Shown piece after piece: positions 11,041 to 20,571 of a stretch of DNA of 64,000 nucleotides. The notes under the pieces were generated by a model that saw nothing but the letters and a program-made list of their open reading frames with translations, was not told the DNA's origin and searched no databases. Position 1 is the first letter of the stretch, and the number at the start of each line of letters is the position of its first letter. Position numbers and translations under genes: made by a program. Origin of the DNA: Ypsolopha sequella (taxonomy: Eukaryota > Arthropoda > Insecta > Lepidoptera > Ypsolophidae); assembly GCA_934047225.1 (NCBI GenBank), contig CAKOHE010000047.1, positions 1 to 64,000 of the forward strand. Direction: 5' to 3'.

Positions 11041-11048
11041 GGCGAGAC
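11041..11048. repeat. 8-bp target-site duplication, right copy
   Basis: GGCGAGAC directly after the right terminal inverted repeat, identical to 8251-8258. Confidence 0.8.
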
Positions 11049-12559
11049 AGTACTTATGTGTGTGTGGGTGTATATTGGACGTTGACAAAATGTTGCATTA
11101 AGAAAATCATTTTGTTACGTATTATGCAAAATGTTGGCTAACGTTGATGGAAATGGGTATTATGGGTTGATTCATAAACATTTTTCACTTTTTAATATGT
11201 GGATGGCCAAAGGGCACATTCCTGTGTTCAGCCATAGCATAGGGTTAAATGAAGGTCATAAGTTAAATTCTAAAAATATCTATAATCTTTAGTTAATTTG
11301 CCGCAAAAATAATGAAATATGGCCAAATAATGTATTATCTCGAAACGGTTTTGGAATTAGCACTCCTTGGCTTAGACTTCCCATACCGAATTGTTAGTGC
11401 ATTTTTAAAATACACACGACGTCATATTGAGACCCTTTTCTCGTAAAAATTCATTAAGGCGTCCAACTATCACTGTGTTCAGATGAGCACTGATTCCAAA
11501 CGTGTGAGCGTCACCCATTTAAAGGTGAAAACATTTTGGTGCTGTCATACTACGGCAAGGGCCTATCTTTACTTTTGAAATCTTTGGGTTTATTTAGTAT
11601 TTTAGCCGAATCCTTATAACTGGTTGAAACGTATACGAAATGCCATCTCAGTCAGTCCCTTTTAGAGGTTTCATTCTTTCCCAGAACCTTAGCCCAATTA
11701 ATAGTCAAATTGTATCGATTTATATTGTTGTTACAGAGAGTTCAACCGCACACAAAGTTCAAACCGTTAATGATTGAAACAACCGTAATATAGAAGGGCC
11801 GCGCCCACTGGCCGCACCTAGCTTCCGCTGCCCTACCCAATACACCGCAGGTGGATAACCACCCTACTTTTAAGTATTTATTAACCCTGCATAAATCACT
11901 TCCATACACTCGGGCCCTTAATAAAAAGTGTGTTCGCCACGCGATTACTACGGACATGTCCCCCCAACCGACTTATTTTATTGGTGTAAAAAATTAGATG
12001 TAACTTTTTATGGCTTCTTGGAAACGAAAGCTTTCCCCCTTTTTGACGTAACTTTTGCAGCGAGAATGAAATTTTGTTTGACAGTCTGGGAATATTCAGT
12101 GTAATTTAGTTTCACGTAATAAAAGACAGTTTCAAGAAACTAATATAACAAATCATAAAAGATGAAGAGTTAGAAGATTAATATACGTAAGACAATTATT
12201 ATGTAAGAACTATCAACGAGTGTTCCGCGTTTATGACGAACTTTTTGTTATTTTATTGCTATATTAGAAGTAGTAGGCGTTTAAATATATGTACATACCT
12301 AATCGTATATAAATTCATAGTTTAGCTCGGATTTTGTAAAACAAACATAAGGAAAACCAGGTGTTGGCTTCAGAAGGTTATCTTAAATTAAATCTCAGTT
12401 TTCGCTTTGGATATTTCGATTTCCTTCGAGGTTTTCAATGAAAACCAAACATTCCTCAGAATTGATCTAAACATACTGGATTGAATGAGCTGAAAGAAGT
12501 AAATTTAAAAAAAAAATACTTTGATGACGTTATTTTTTTTTATTCATTTCATGTTTTAT
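11049..12559. other. unassigned stretch with a GC-richer patch
   Basis: No family recognised. Bases 11,740-11,960 are clearly richer in GC than the surroundings and carry a 71-codon minus-strand frame (11,742-11,957), but neither strand shows a known motif or clear splice sites, so I do not call a gene. The remainder is AT-rich spacer. Confidence 0.45.
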
Positions 12560-12745
12560 CAAATACATGGTCACGACATGAATCCCCGAGGGAGCGTTTC
12601 CAAGTAAGGACTGTAAAATGAAAGTTACAAACCACACTCGTACACTCACTTTTCACATAAGATTACGTCGTAGCATGATGGGTGGTGAGCCCTATTGCCG
12701 TACTTAGGTCATACATATGGACAAAATATGCAATTTTGGTGGTAT
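12560..12745 (+). repeat. interspersed repeat (second copy at 61,605-61,765)
   Basis: Shares with 61,605-61,765, in the same orientation, the blocks 'catgaatcccc(c)gag(g)g', 'ccacactcgtaca', 'gatgattggtgagc'-like and 'tattgc(c/t)gtactt', in the same order and spacing. Non-coding; family unknown. About 160 bp of spacer follows. Confidence 0.65.
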
Positions 12746-12906
12746 TTCAGAATAGATAGAACCTTGGTGTCTTGTTCCTTTACGTTCTGGGTTTTAAAGT
12801 CACACAGAACCTTGATACTCTCACCTAGTTAAAACTAATTAAAAACAACAAGGTTCGATCTCACAAATAAAAATGTCAGATAGAACTTTTTGAATTTGGA
12901 ACACAA

Positions 12907-13303
12907 AATAGTAGTTTATGCTACAAGGGCGCAAAGGAATAAATTACGAGGACGACTTAAAACACGAGCGTAGCGAGTGTTTTGAACGTAACCGAGTAAT
13001 TTATTGCTCTTACGCCCGTGTATCATACTACGTTTTTCAATGCATAGTGTGAGGAAATAAAACAAATATAATTTTGTGAACTTTAAATTGTAATTGGCTC
13101 AAAAGGACTGTATCCAGAGCCGTTAAACAGTGGAAAAAAAGTATGACATTTATGGTACACAGGAAAGGCTGCAGGTTAGCCAACCATTGTAAATAAATAA
13201 AAAAAAATAATAATAAAGCCCTAGGGCAAAATAATCGACTTTCTGTTCGGTTTTGATGCATAAAAAGTGGGCCTTTACGAGCACATGCATTGAAAAAGAA
13301 CAT
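12907..13303 (+). repeat. interspersed repeat, copy 1 (inverted copy at 41,226-41,604)
   Basis: About 395 bp that recur inverted 28 kb away with high identity, from 'tagtagtttatgctac' to 'gcattgaaaaa'. This copy has about 30 extra bases near 12,960-12,990 that form a short hairpin (AAAACAC ... GTGTTTT); the other copy lacks them. A minus-strand frame at 13,037-13,303 is also partly open in the other copy, but it has no start context or domain. Confidence 0.85.
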
Positions 13304-13439
13304 ATAACTTTGTTGTATTCTAAATAACTCGAATAAAAATAGTGCTAAAATGATAATTTAAATAGAGATCGTAACTTCTTAAAAATTTTGAAAAACATGG
13401 ACCATTAACTCCAAAAACACAAAAATGTTACATAGAACA

Positions 13440-13510
13440 ATGTTGCTCTGAGGCGACGTGGTGTACCCCTACGGGATTTGAACTCGCGACCTCAATACTG
13501 TGATTTTATA
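13440..13510 (-). repeat. tRNA-like SINE fragment
   Basis: On the minus strand the segment contains GGTCGCGAGTTCAAATCCCG, which resembles a tRNA T-arm / pol III B box (consensus GGTTCGANTCC). No full cloverleaf or A box could be found, so it is read as a tRNA-derived SINE piece, not a tRNA gene. Confidence 0.35.
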
Positions 13511-13679
13511 TTGTTACATAATCTAATGAAACTTGAGGATAAAACATGATTATTGCAAAACGACACACCTCATGATCGGGATACCCGACCTATTTCAGCA
13601 GGTCGTGTCAGCTCGTGTCCTATTGAAACAGGTCGGCTAATCATGTTTCATTTAATTCTACTACGCTCAACGATTTTCG

Positions 13680-13845
13680 TTGACTACGCTAATTATATTT
13701 TTACGGTTGACTTAAGAGGCCTCTTATATGAAATTTTGAAAATATCCTTCGACCTTTTGCGGTGTTTTCAAGAAATGAAAGGACTGGAATATCATTTTTA
13801 AAAATGCATGTTATAATAAAGCTCTTTTCTTTCTTTCTTTCTAAA
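13680..13845 (+). repeat. LINE-like 3' tail with (TTTC)n
   Basis: Ends with an AATAAA-type signal ('ataataaagctc') followed by 'tttctttctttctttct', the arrangement of LINE 3' ends that finish in a microsatellite. The upstream 100 bp show no recognisable reverse-transcriptase remnant. A similar tail on the minus strand occurs at 50,191. Confidence 0.35.
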
Positions 13846-14427
13846 ATACCGTTCCAAATCAAATCGAACAAGTGAACCAATTTTTCTATATATTTGTTAT
13901 TTTAGGCACAATCTACCTTAGTTTAAAAGCCGTTTTGCCGAATTTCGCTGTAAGAGGCTCTGATATTAAGCCGTTTTCAGTAAACATCATACATAAATCA
14001 ACAAGTGAAGTCCACAGCTTATTTTCTTCATATTTTTTTTTTTCATAAGTATCATCTAGCGGCGTCTAACCACGTCTCTACTTAGCCCAAAAAGCAAAAT
14101 TTGATGAAACACCATCATAAATAGGTGTGTGGATTACATGAATATTGCCTCGTTTTACGCAAAGTTGCATGGTGCATAATTTTTGTCTACACTGGAAATA
14201 AAAAAAGAGAGAAATACTAATGAAACTAAGTATATATACTTAAGAAATATTAAGTAAAGAAGACTACGTTTATACATTTTTCAATAAATAAACAGTTACA
14301 GTTTCATAGAAAACAGTTTTTACCTGAAACCGTTTCACAAATTCGGCGTTTTTTTTAACATCTCACCATCATGCACCTCTTGATGAGAGATGGGTCAGAG
14401 TGCGGTGTGGGGTGAAGGGAATAGTAC
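13846..14427. other. unassigned AT-rich stretch
   Basis: Nothing recognised; no open frame with family features. Confidence 0.5.
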
Positions 14428-14546
14428 ATTACGATACGAGAGCGATGAAACGTTTTCTGACGAGTGTGAGTTTGCGGCACGAGCCGAAGGCGAGTGCTGC
14501 AATCACACGAGTCGAGAAAAAGTTTCTCGCACGAGTTTCGTATAAT
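14428..14546. repeat. imperfect palindrome (foldback)
   Basis: The left arm 'acgatacgagagcgatgaaa' is mirrored by 'tctcgcacgagtttcgta' on the right, around a GC-rich centre with 'gagccgaaggcgagtgctgc'. A second compact hairpin with TTTACGCACG arms follows at 14,578-14,603. Non-coding. Confidence 0.6.
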
Positions 14547-14808
14547 TTTTTATAGTACAAGTGCGGAAAATGCCGACTTTACGCACGCGCAGCGTGCGTA
14601 AAGTGGTCATTTTACGCACGGTGTGCTATAAACATATATAAAGATGTGTGCAAAGTTTAATGGGGATGCTTATTGTCAAATTAGTTCCGCATAGAGGGCA
14701 CTGTCTGTTTGTGCCTGTTAGCTTGTCAGTTCACATACAAATAATTGAATAATTTCCTATTTTCATTGAAAAGTTTAAGCAAACTTTAAAACTTTAAAGG
14801 GAACTTTA

Positions 14809-14979
14809 AAATTTCCTAGTTATGTAAAGTTGAAAAAAAAGTGGGATAGGGAATTAAGGATACTGAACTATAAATCTAGTTATTCTAGGTTATGTGCCAA
14901 TCATTTTAAAGAAACTGATTTTGAAACAACTTCAAAGACAACAGGTACAACAAGAAACAAGAAACATTGTGTTTCGTAA
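14809..14979 (+). pseudogene. THAP domain, C-terminal half (fragment)
   Basis: Reads KFPSYVKLKKKW followed, after a suitable gap, by LCANHFKETDF, and stops at TAA 14,977-14,979. An F-P, a tryptophan about ten residues on and a C-x2-H-F pair are the second half of a THAP zinc finger. The first cysteine pair, normally in a separate exon, was not found upstream, and the terminal AVPTIF-like box is absent. It differs clearly from the THAP copy at 8687-9866. Confidence 0.5.
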
Positions 14980-15450
14980 ATATCTTTTTAATACAGTTGC
15001 TCAAAAAGTGGCGTATTGCAGGGACGTATAGCGTTCGGGATGTAGGCTATTACATACTCGAGCTTTTTCTTTACCTTTTCCGAACTCGTGCGTTCTCTTT
15101 CCCAACTGCCAAAATAATGTCTATTAAAAAGAAAAAACAAACCACGAAGTTTTACAAAAAAAAATTTTTATGACTCATGCAAATATTTCTAAAAAGAAGG
15201 TACTAATTTGTTTCAATATCAGATTTAATGATTTGATTCAATGAGTTAGGTTAGGTTTCATTTCATTTCATCTCATTAAATTTCATATCAATAAAAAAAT
15301 TCTACTAAAGACTTGGCTGTATGGGCAAAGTTCCCTTTGCCTACCCAGAATGGGTGAAGAAAACAAAAAAAAATCTCTGCTTATATTCTTTTACGGTTGG
15401 TGCCATTTTCCAAAAATTTTCTTTGCGGGTTTAGTTGTTTGTTGCACAAA

Positions 15451-15600
15451 ATGAGAAATTTCGACGATATTTTATTTGAATTAACACCACCGGAACTCAG
15501 TATAATTGCACAAAATACTTCGGAGAACATTTTACCGGAAAAGTCAAAAAGTCGCTACATATCTACATACGAAGAATTTATTGCGTGGAGTATTAGTTAG
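15451..15600 (+). pseudogene. short frame resembling the N-terminus of a tyrosine-recombinase-like family
   Basis: Begins MRNFDDILFELTPPEL and continues to LPEKSKSRYISTYEEF, 49 residues, then TAG. The pattern 'LPxKSKxRYxxxYxxFxxW' is, as far as I recall, typical of the N-terminal part of insect proteins related to Crypton or KIAA1958-type tyrosine recombinases. Only this first segment is present, so it would be a 5' fragment. An upstream in-frame ATG at 15,397 exists, but its residues look non-coding. The assignment rests on memory of the pattern only. Confidence 0.3.
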
Positions 15601-15678
15601 TTGAGTTTATTGTGTTTTTATTATTTTATTAAATTGCTTCATTTTTTCGCAACTGTATTAAAATAGTTGTTCAGTACA

Positions 15679-15792
15679 CGTGCGGAACCGTCATTGCAAC
15701 TTGTTCCGACTGTCAACCCTCACCTTCGGCTGCGCCTCGGCTCGGGTAGACATTTGTCGGAACTCTTTGCAATGACAGGCTTTCCGCACTCG
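15679..15792. repeat. imperfect palindrome (foldback)
   Basis: The arms 'cgtgcggaaccgtcattgca' and 'tgcaatgacaggctttccgc' pair around 'gttccgac...gtcggaac' and a GC-rich loop. Non-coding. Confidence 0.65.
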
Positions 15793-15798
15793 TAATGA

Positions 15799-16149
15799 AA
15801 AATAATATACCCATATTTTAATTATTATTTACATTATTCACCAAATTACTACCAAAAATAACATCTATCAGCACAGCGACAAGACACAAACACTCAGCGC
15901 CCTCTACCGTAAAAGCTTTTGGTTTTCTTTCCCATTGAGATCAAAGCCATCAGGACGTTACAAACACCTAACGCATTTATATGGTAGCTGAACGGGATGG
16001 CGCACCTTTTAGCCCTGCCCATGGGACACAACAATCTTATTAAGTAATTTGGAACTCAAGTATAAACGAAATTAAAAATACCGAACTCCCGAATGACTTC
16101 AAGCGAAAATTGGCACAACATTACATAACTAATAAATTGTGTTAGAGAG
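15799..16149. other. unassigned stretch
   Basis: Nothing recognised in this AT-rich stretch. Confidence 0.5.
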
Positions 16150-16322
16150 GTGGTTTTAGTTAGGATTCAAGTACTTAGTAAACTGTGAACTTTATTATTG
16201 GGCCTACTTCTGCTCTGTGCGGATGGACGACACTTTTATGTAATTAATTGAGATTTTTTCTCGTCTAAGTGACAATGTCTTTATTGAGAATAAATTATCT
16301 TTAAATCTAAATCTAAGTATAT
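16150..16322 (+). repeat. LINE-like 3' end with (AAATCT)n tail
   Basis: Contains 'gagaataaattatct' followed by 'ttaaatctaaatctaa', a poly(A)-signal-like word with a short microsatellite, as at LINE 3' ends. No coding remnant upstream. Confidence 0.35.
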
Positions 16323-16719
16323 TTTACCAGCATAGGCCTAACAAGTTTATCCTAAAATTGTGTTTGGTCGGTAACTATGTAAATATGTATAGACTACCTA
16401 TAGATTAGAAAGCTCGCTTCGTGCGGGCACGCATCTCGTAAAAGAGTTTCTGAAAAAGTATTGAGAAATAAATAAAAAGGGTCGACAAATATCTTTATTA
16501 TGTGTAAAGAAATTCAGGAGCAGTTTCAATTCTCTCAGTTGAACAACTTTGCTATAAACACATTTATTCGCAATTTGAGGACCTTTCTTTGAGTTTTTTT
16601 TCTATTCAACGAAGATAACTAAGTTACGTTTTCAGATCAGCGAATGTCTAGCTAGAGTATATCCTCTTTTTTATAAAAATTACACAGGTAGTAGACTATT
16701 ACTTCAGGCGGTGGAGCAC
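16323..16719. other. unassigned stretch
   Basis: Nothing recognised. Confidence 0.5.
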
Positions 16720-16855
16720 GGTGTTTAATCGCGCGCGACGCCACTATTTGAATCACAAGTGGAAGGAGCTTGACGTACCGTTTAATCGCAAAAACATCGT
16801 GTCATGCTCCTCGCACTTGTGATTCAACTAAGTTGCGCCACGCACGATTAAAGAC
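16720..16855. repeat. foldback element, about 50-bp arms
   Basis: The left arm contains 'tttaatcgcgcgcgacgcca' and 'gaatcacaagtgg'; the right arm carries the complement ('cacttgtgattca', 'gcgccacgcacgattaaa'). A short loop separates them. Non-coding; 16,856-17,159 holds nothing else. Confidence 0.7.
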
Positions 16856-17159
16856 TATGCTATGACTGCTGATCCGCACGTTTTTAGCAAAAACGCAAAA
16901 ATTCACACATTAGAAAAAAAAAAACGAAATCACCTCTAAGGTCTATGTTTTTCAGCTATTAAAGGGCTTTCTTTAAATCGTAGAGCCTTGAAATTTATAT
17001 TTAAAATAAGTGAGCAAATGTTTTAGAATATGTTAATAATATAATCTATAAAAGTTGAGTTATTAAATAAAAATTAAGTTTATCGTGAACGCGTGTAAGG
17101 TGGTCGTAACAATCACGGTTGAGAGAGCGCTATTTTAAACAAAAAGGAAACGTCCCCCT

Positions 17160-17304
17160 AAATTATAAATCCAAAAATGTGTCTGTTGGTTTGTCCTTCT
17201 TTCAGCAACGGAGCAACGCAGCGACGTAATTTTTTGTATAGAAATAATTTGTGGGAAAATGCTAAGGATATCAGCGCGAGCGAAGCCGCGGGCCAAAGCT
17301 AGTG
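17160..17304 (+). mobile_element. Helitron-like terminal fragment
   Basis: Ends with 'gcgcgagcgaagccgcgggc' followed by 'caaagctagt'. A GC-rich hairpin just before a terminal CTAG is the 3' end reported for non-autonomous Helitrons of Lepidoptera. The 5' end was not located. Fragments of the same terminus, inverted, occur at 32,298-32,322 and 37,337. Confidence 0.5.
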
Positions 17305-17625
17305 CAAAATATAATGTTAATATTAAAGCTTAAAAAGTAGGTAAATAACCATCACAACAATGAATTTTTACATGGTACACTCAATAATTTTAAATGGTAC
17401 ACTAAATAATTTTCTAAACATTAAAGCCTACTTTCCTGGGAAAAATATTATAAAAACGAAACAGATTTACATTGGGAATTTTTAAGACGATTTTGCTTGG
17501 TTTTATTTTGGGGAATTTGATATACATAAAATATGTACATAAAAACACACGGTTTAAACAATGAAAAACCTTTTTATAAAATTAGTACATCATTTTATTT
17601 TTATTTCTACTACCTCCACCAAATA
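17305..17625. other. unassigned AT-rich stretch
   Basis: Nothing recognised. Confidence 0.5.
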
Positions 17626-17672
17626 TAATAATATACAACGTAACAGAAAAATGTTAACATATTTGAAGAGCT

Positions 17673-17677
17673 TATTC
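17673..17677. repeat. 5-bp target duplication of BEL, left copy
   Basis: TATTC immediately before the LTR start; the same word follows the 3' LTR at 30,637-30,641. A 5-bp duplication fits BEL/Pao integrase. Confidence 0.9.
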
Positions 17678-18120
17678 TGTTCGCGACTATAGCTACCTAT
17701 TGATGTACATACTAGGATCAGTCACGTTTATTTTAAGTAAGGAGATAGTTATTTTGTAAATAGTTTTCTAAGCTTATTTTAAGAGCTGTATGTGATTTAA
17801 TTAAAGTTTCAGCTTCAGAGTATTTTACTTAATCCAAATATATAAAATACATAGGTATAGGTATAATAGATAATTAGTTATTTGCAGTTATTGTAAATAA
17901 AATATGTTTTGATAATAAATAATAGCTCAGGTGAGCTCTGCACGGTGTTGCTTTGTTAGTGGGTTCAAAAGCAGTCTATCTCGCTCGCACATCTTTTCTT
18001 TCACTACACCCGACTGCTGCTCGCTCGCACATTTTCCCTTTCTCTCGCACACTATAAATATCTGCGGATTCCTTAGCAATCGCTCAGTATAAATATAAGC
18101 GTGGTTCCGAGCGGAACTCA
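17678..18120 (+). repeat. 5' LTR of the BEL element, first part
   Basis: 443 bp up to and including the GCGGAACTCA target word; matches 30,053-30,495 with 2 differences. TATA-like boxes lie at 18,053 (TATAAATA) and near 18,090. The LTR resumes at 23,582. A minus-strand frame at 17,927-18,121 recurs in the 3' LTR and is not a gene. Confidence 0.95.
18111..18120. repeat. 10-bp target duplication of the Jockey LINE, left copy
   Basis: GCGGAACTCA, repeated at 23,572-23,581 after the LINE. The unoccupied site in the 3' LTR (30,486-30,495) has this word once. Confidence 0.95.
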
Positions 18121-18400
18121 TGAGGACTGCCTGTACGCTCGCTGTGCACGGACCTATCTATAGTTGCGAACTCGATAAATATTATCTCATAATATTTACC
18201 TTGAGTTGCGCCCGCGCTTCAGCTGCGCGGAGGGGAATACTTCTTCTAAGAGCGCCCGAGACACGGTGCCCTCCCTTTACTTCTGAACCCGGCTTTCCAC
18301 CAGCGGAATCCCCCGGGGGAAGGGGTATGGGGACTGGCGCGAGCTGTGTCTCGTAGGTCGCACATCGTACTTGCCCCCCCGCAGCCGCCGCTCACTCACA

Positions 18401-20566
18401 ATGAGCGGCAACAACAGCCCTTCTCAGGGCTCGCGTTCAAACAGCCCTTCTCAGGGCTCCCACCACCATCACGCCGCTACCCAGCCGCCGTTCCAGGAAG
18501 TAGACCCAGCTTTCCTGAGCCTACCCCGGGGATCATCAACGCCGGATTCCACCCCCACTCGTCGCGCGCACTCGCTCCACGACTTCCAGTGGGGAGGAAA
18601 CAGCGCGAGTACCGAGTACGCCATGCCGTTCGCACTCGAGCAGCCAGGGTCTCCACGCCGCGGCCTCGAACTCGACGAGATCGTGACGGCCCGCCTACGC
18701 CGTGGAAACTATCTAACGGAGGAGCTCCTCACGATAATGGAGGAATACCTCCGGCAACGCCGCCTAGAACTCGACGTTCCAGGCTCGCCAACGACAGATG
18801 CAGCATTGGCGTCATCACTGCCGCTGACCCTGCCTCCCCTCCCCCAAAGGACGAAGAGAGCGCTCGACACAAGCAGCCCAAGAAATGAGAACACGGAGAA
18901 GCGAGTCTGTGACGTGCCTTCTCCCGTGAATATCTCATACGCCGCCGCCGCAGCCAGCCCACCGCAGCAATGCCCGCTGCCACTGAGTGCACCTGTGCAG
19001 TCTCGACTTCCAGTCGCACAAAGAGCTCGGCCAGACCACCCTCCCCTTGGGTACCCAACACCACGCGCCACTGCACCACGCGCTGCTGCGCCACGCCCCG
19101 CCGCGCCACGTGCCTCCGCGCCGCGCGCCACCACACCACGCGCCACTGCGCCACGCGCCTCCGCGCCACGCGCCACCGCGCCACGCGCCACCGCGCCACG
19201 CGCCACCGCACCACGCGCCACCGCCCCTCGCACTGCTGCACCACGTGCGACCACACCTCGCACCACAGCACCGCCTGTGTCGTGCCCACCCGTGAACCAG
19301 CCTGCCGCGCTGCCCTCAACCGCGGTACCCGCCGTTGCAGCGCCTTCCCCCATGATAACGACGCCTACCGTCGCGACGCCCTCTGTCGCGACGCCTACAG
19401 ACGCACCGACACTTGATGTCGCGCCGCCCGCCGCCACGCTACCCACCATCACACCACCCGCCTGCGCGCAGCCTACTGCCACATCTCGCACCGACGTGCC
19501 GCCCGCATCAGCACCGGTTGCCCCCACGAAGAAGCAGCGCTATCCGCCGATGATAGTGGAGGTACTGCCCAACTGGCGCTACCACATCCAGCAGATAGCG
19601 CAACACATTGGACGTACTCCGAGCGCGCGCGCCTACCAAAAAGGCGTACGCTTCTCTCCCACCGATCCAGACGAATTCCGATACGTACAATCGTATCTAG
19701 TACGTCTCGCCAAGGAGGAGGACGTGAAGTGGTTCTCCTACTCACTGCCAGCCGAGAGAAGCCTCAAGACGGCCATCCGAGGACTTCCGGCCAACACCCA
19801 ACCGGAGGAGCTCATGGACGCCCTGACGGAGATGGGCTTCGAACCGGAATACTGTAAGCCCATCCGGGCGCGAGCAGGACGACCGGGATGCATCTTTTTC
19901 GCCCAATTTAAGAAGACGCCTAACCTGACGCCGGCGGTATATGAGATAACCGAGCTTATGTACATGCCTGGCGTCAAGGTAGAAGCCTGGAGGGGCAAAC
20001 AAGGACCGGCACAATGCCACAGGTGCCAGCAGTTTCGCCACTCCTCACACAACTGCCACCGTACCCAGGCGTGTGTGCGCTGCGGCGAGGAGCACTCGGC
20101 CAAGGACTGCCCACGCCCCAAGGATGAACCCGCCACGTGTGCAAACTGCGGGGGCCCGCACGCGGCCAACAACACCTCCTGCCCCGTGTTCCGGAATGAA
20201 ACCCGGAACAAGAAGGCCGGAACCGTTGCCCTGACAGCAGCCAGCGGACCAAAAACCAAACCGCAGCCAACTTCCCAACCAGCGACACTTGCCCAAGAAA
20301 AGACGGCGCCCGCCTCTCTCATGGCTGAGGCGAACCCGCCCCCATCCAAGACAGACGCCGTCAAACCTCGGCGCAAGCGGTCTGGGAAGAAGAATAAGGC
20401 TGCGAAAAAGCAGCCCGACCCCACGACTGTGACGACTACAGCTCCAGTCCCAGCCACAGCGGAAAAGGAAGAGGATGATGTGAGGCAAGCCATCAAGAGC
20501 CTCCTGAGCCTACCCGCCTTCCAGAGACTAGCAGCATCCCAGCCACTACAGAGCTCCAGTCACTGA
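18401..20566 (+). CDS. Jockey LINE ORF1, gag-like nucleic-acid-binding protein
   Basis: ATG at 18,401 gives 721 residues (MSGNNSPSQ...); the frame is open 10 codons further upstream, but only from a TTG. The N-terminal third is low-complexity and Pro/Ala-rich with about 14 copies of the pentapeptide PRAxA (from 19,061). Next comes a globular region of about 110 residues ('RYPPMIVEVLPNW', 'RGLPANTQPEEL') matching the domain that precedes zinc knuckles in Jockey ORF1 proteins. Three CCHC knuckles follow: C539/C542/H547/C552, C558/C561/H565/C570 and C580/C583/H587/C594. The C-terminus is Lys-rich. Such proteins coat LINE RNA in a ribonucleoprotein. The stop TGA at 20,564 overlaps the start of ORF2. 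Confidence 0.93.
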   Translation: MSGNNSPSQGSRSNSPSQGSHHHHAATQPPFQEVDPAFLSLPRGSSTPDSTPTRRAHSLHDFQWGGNSASTEYAMPFALEQPGSPRRGLELDEIVTARLRRGNYLTEELLTIMEEYLRQRRLELDVPGSPTTDAALASSLPLTLPPLPQRTKRALDTSSPRNENTEKRVCDVPSPVNISYAAAAASPPQQCPLPLSAPVQSRLPVAQRARPDHPPLGYPTPRATAPRAAAPRPAAPRASAPRATTPRATAPRASAPRATAPRATAPRATAPRATAPRTAAPRATTPRTTAPPVSCPPVNQPAALPSTAVPAVAAPSPMITTPTVATPSVATPTDAPTLDVAPPAATLPTITPPACAQPTATSRTDVPPASAPVAPTKKQRYPPMIVEVLPNWRYHIQQIAQHIGRTPSARAYQKGVRFSPTDPDEFRYVQSYLVRLAKEEDVKWFSYSLPAERSLKTAIRGLPANTQPEELMDALTEMGFEPEYCKPIRARAGRPGCIFFAQFKKTPNLTPAVYEITELMYMPGVKVEAWRGKQGPAQCHRCQQFRHSSHNCHRTQACVRCGEEHSAKDCPRPKDEPATCANCGGPHAANNTSCPVFRNETRNKKAGTVALTAASGPKTKPQPTSQPATLAQEKTAPASLMAEANPPPSKTDAVKPRRKRSGKKNKAAKKQPDPTTVTTTAPVPATAEKEEDDVRQAIKSLLSLPAFQRLAASQPLQSSSH

Positions 20567-20571
20567 GAATA

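Larger units (their letters stand above)
14565..15798 (+). mobile_element. possible DNA-transposon relic with THAP remnant
   Basis: The left border 'agtacaagtgcggaaaatgcc' region (from about 14,565) resembles the complement of the right border 'ggctttccgcactcgtaat' (about 15,778-15,796), about 20 bp with mismatches. Inside lie a THAP half-domain (14,809-14,979) and a short frame (15,451-15,600). I could not find a clean target duplication, so this is a proposal. The stretch 14,980-15,450 between the two frames is AT-rich and shows no other domain. Confidence 0.35.

Noticed and set aside
13440..13510. Functional tRNA gene on the minus strand
   Set aside because: Only a T-arm-like segment is present; no A box, anticodon stem or acceptor pairing found.
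17896..17925. AATAAA words in the BEL LTR as its polyadenylation signal
   Set aside because: They lie upstream of the TATA boxes in the same LTR, the wrong order for U3-R-U5; assignment not safe.
18709..19527. 272-codon minus-strand frame rich in Gly/Ala/Val
   Set aside because: Antisense shadow of the repetitive ORF1 coding region; caused by GC-rich codons and the 15-bp repeats.
19738..20496. Long minus-strand frames opposite Jockey ORF1 and ORF2 (also 21,255-21,743, 22,008-22,581, 23,022-23,487)
   Set aside because: High GC lowers stop frequency; no domains on this strand.
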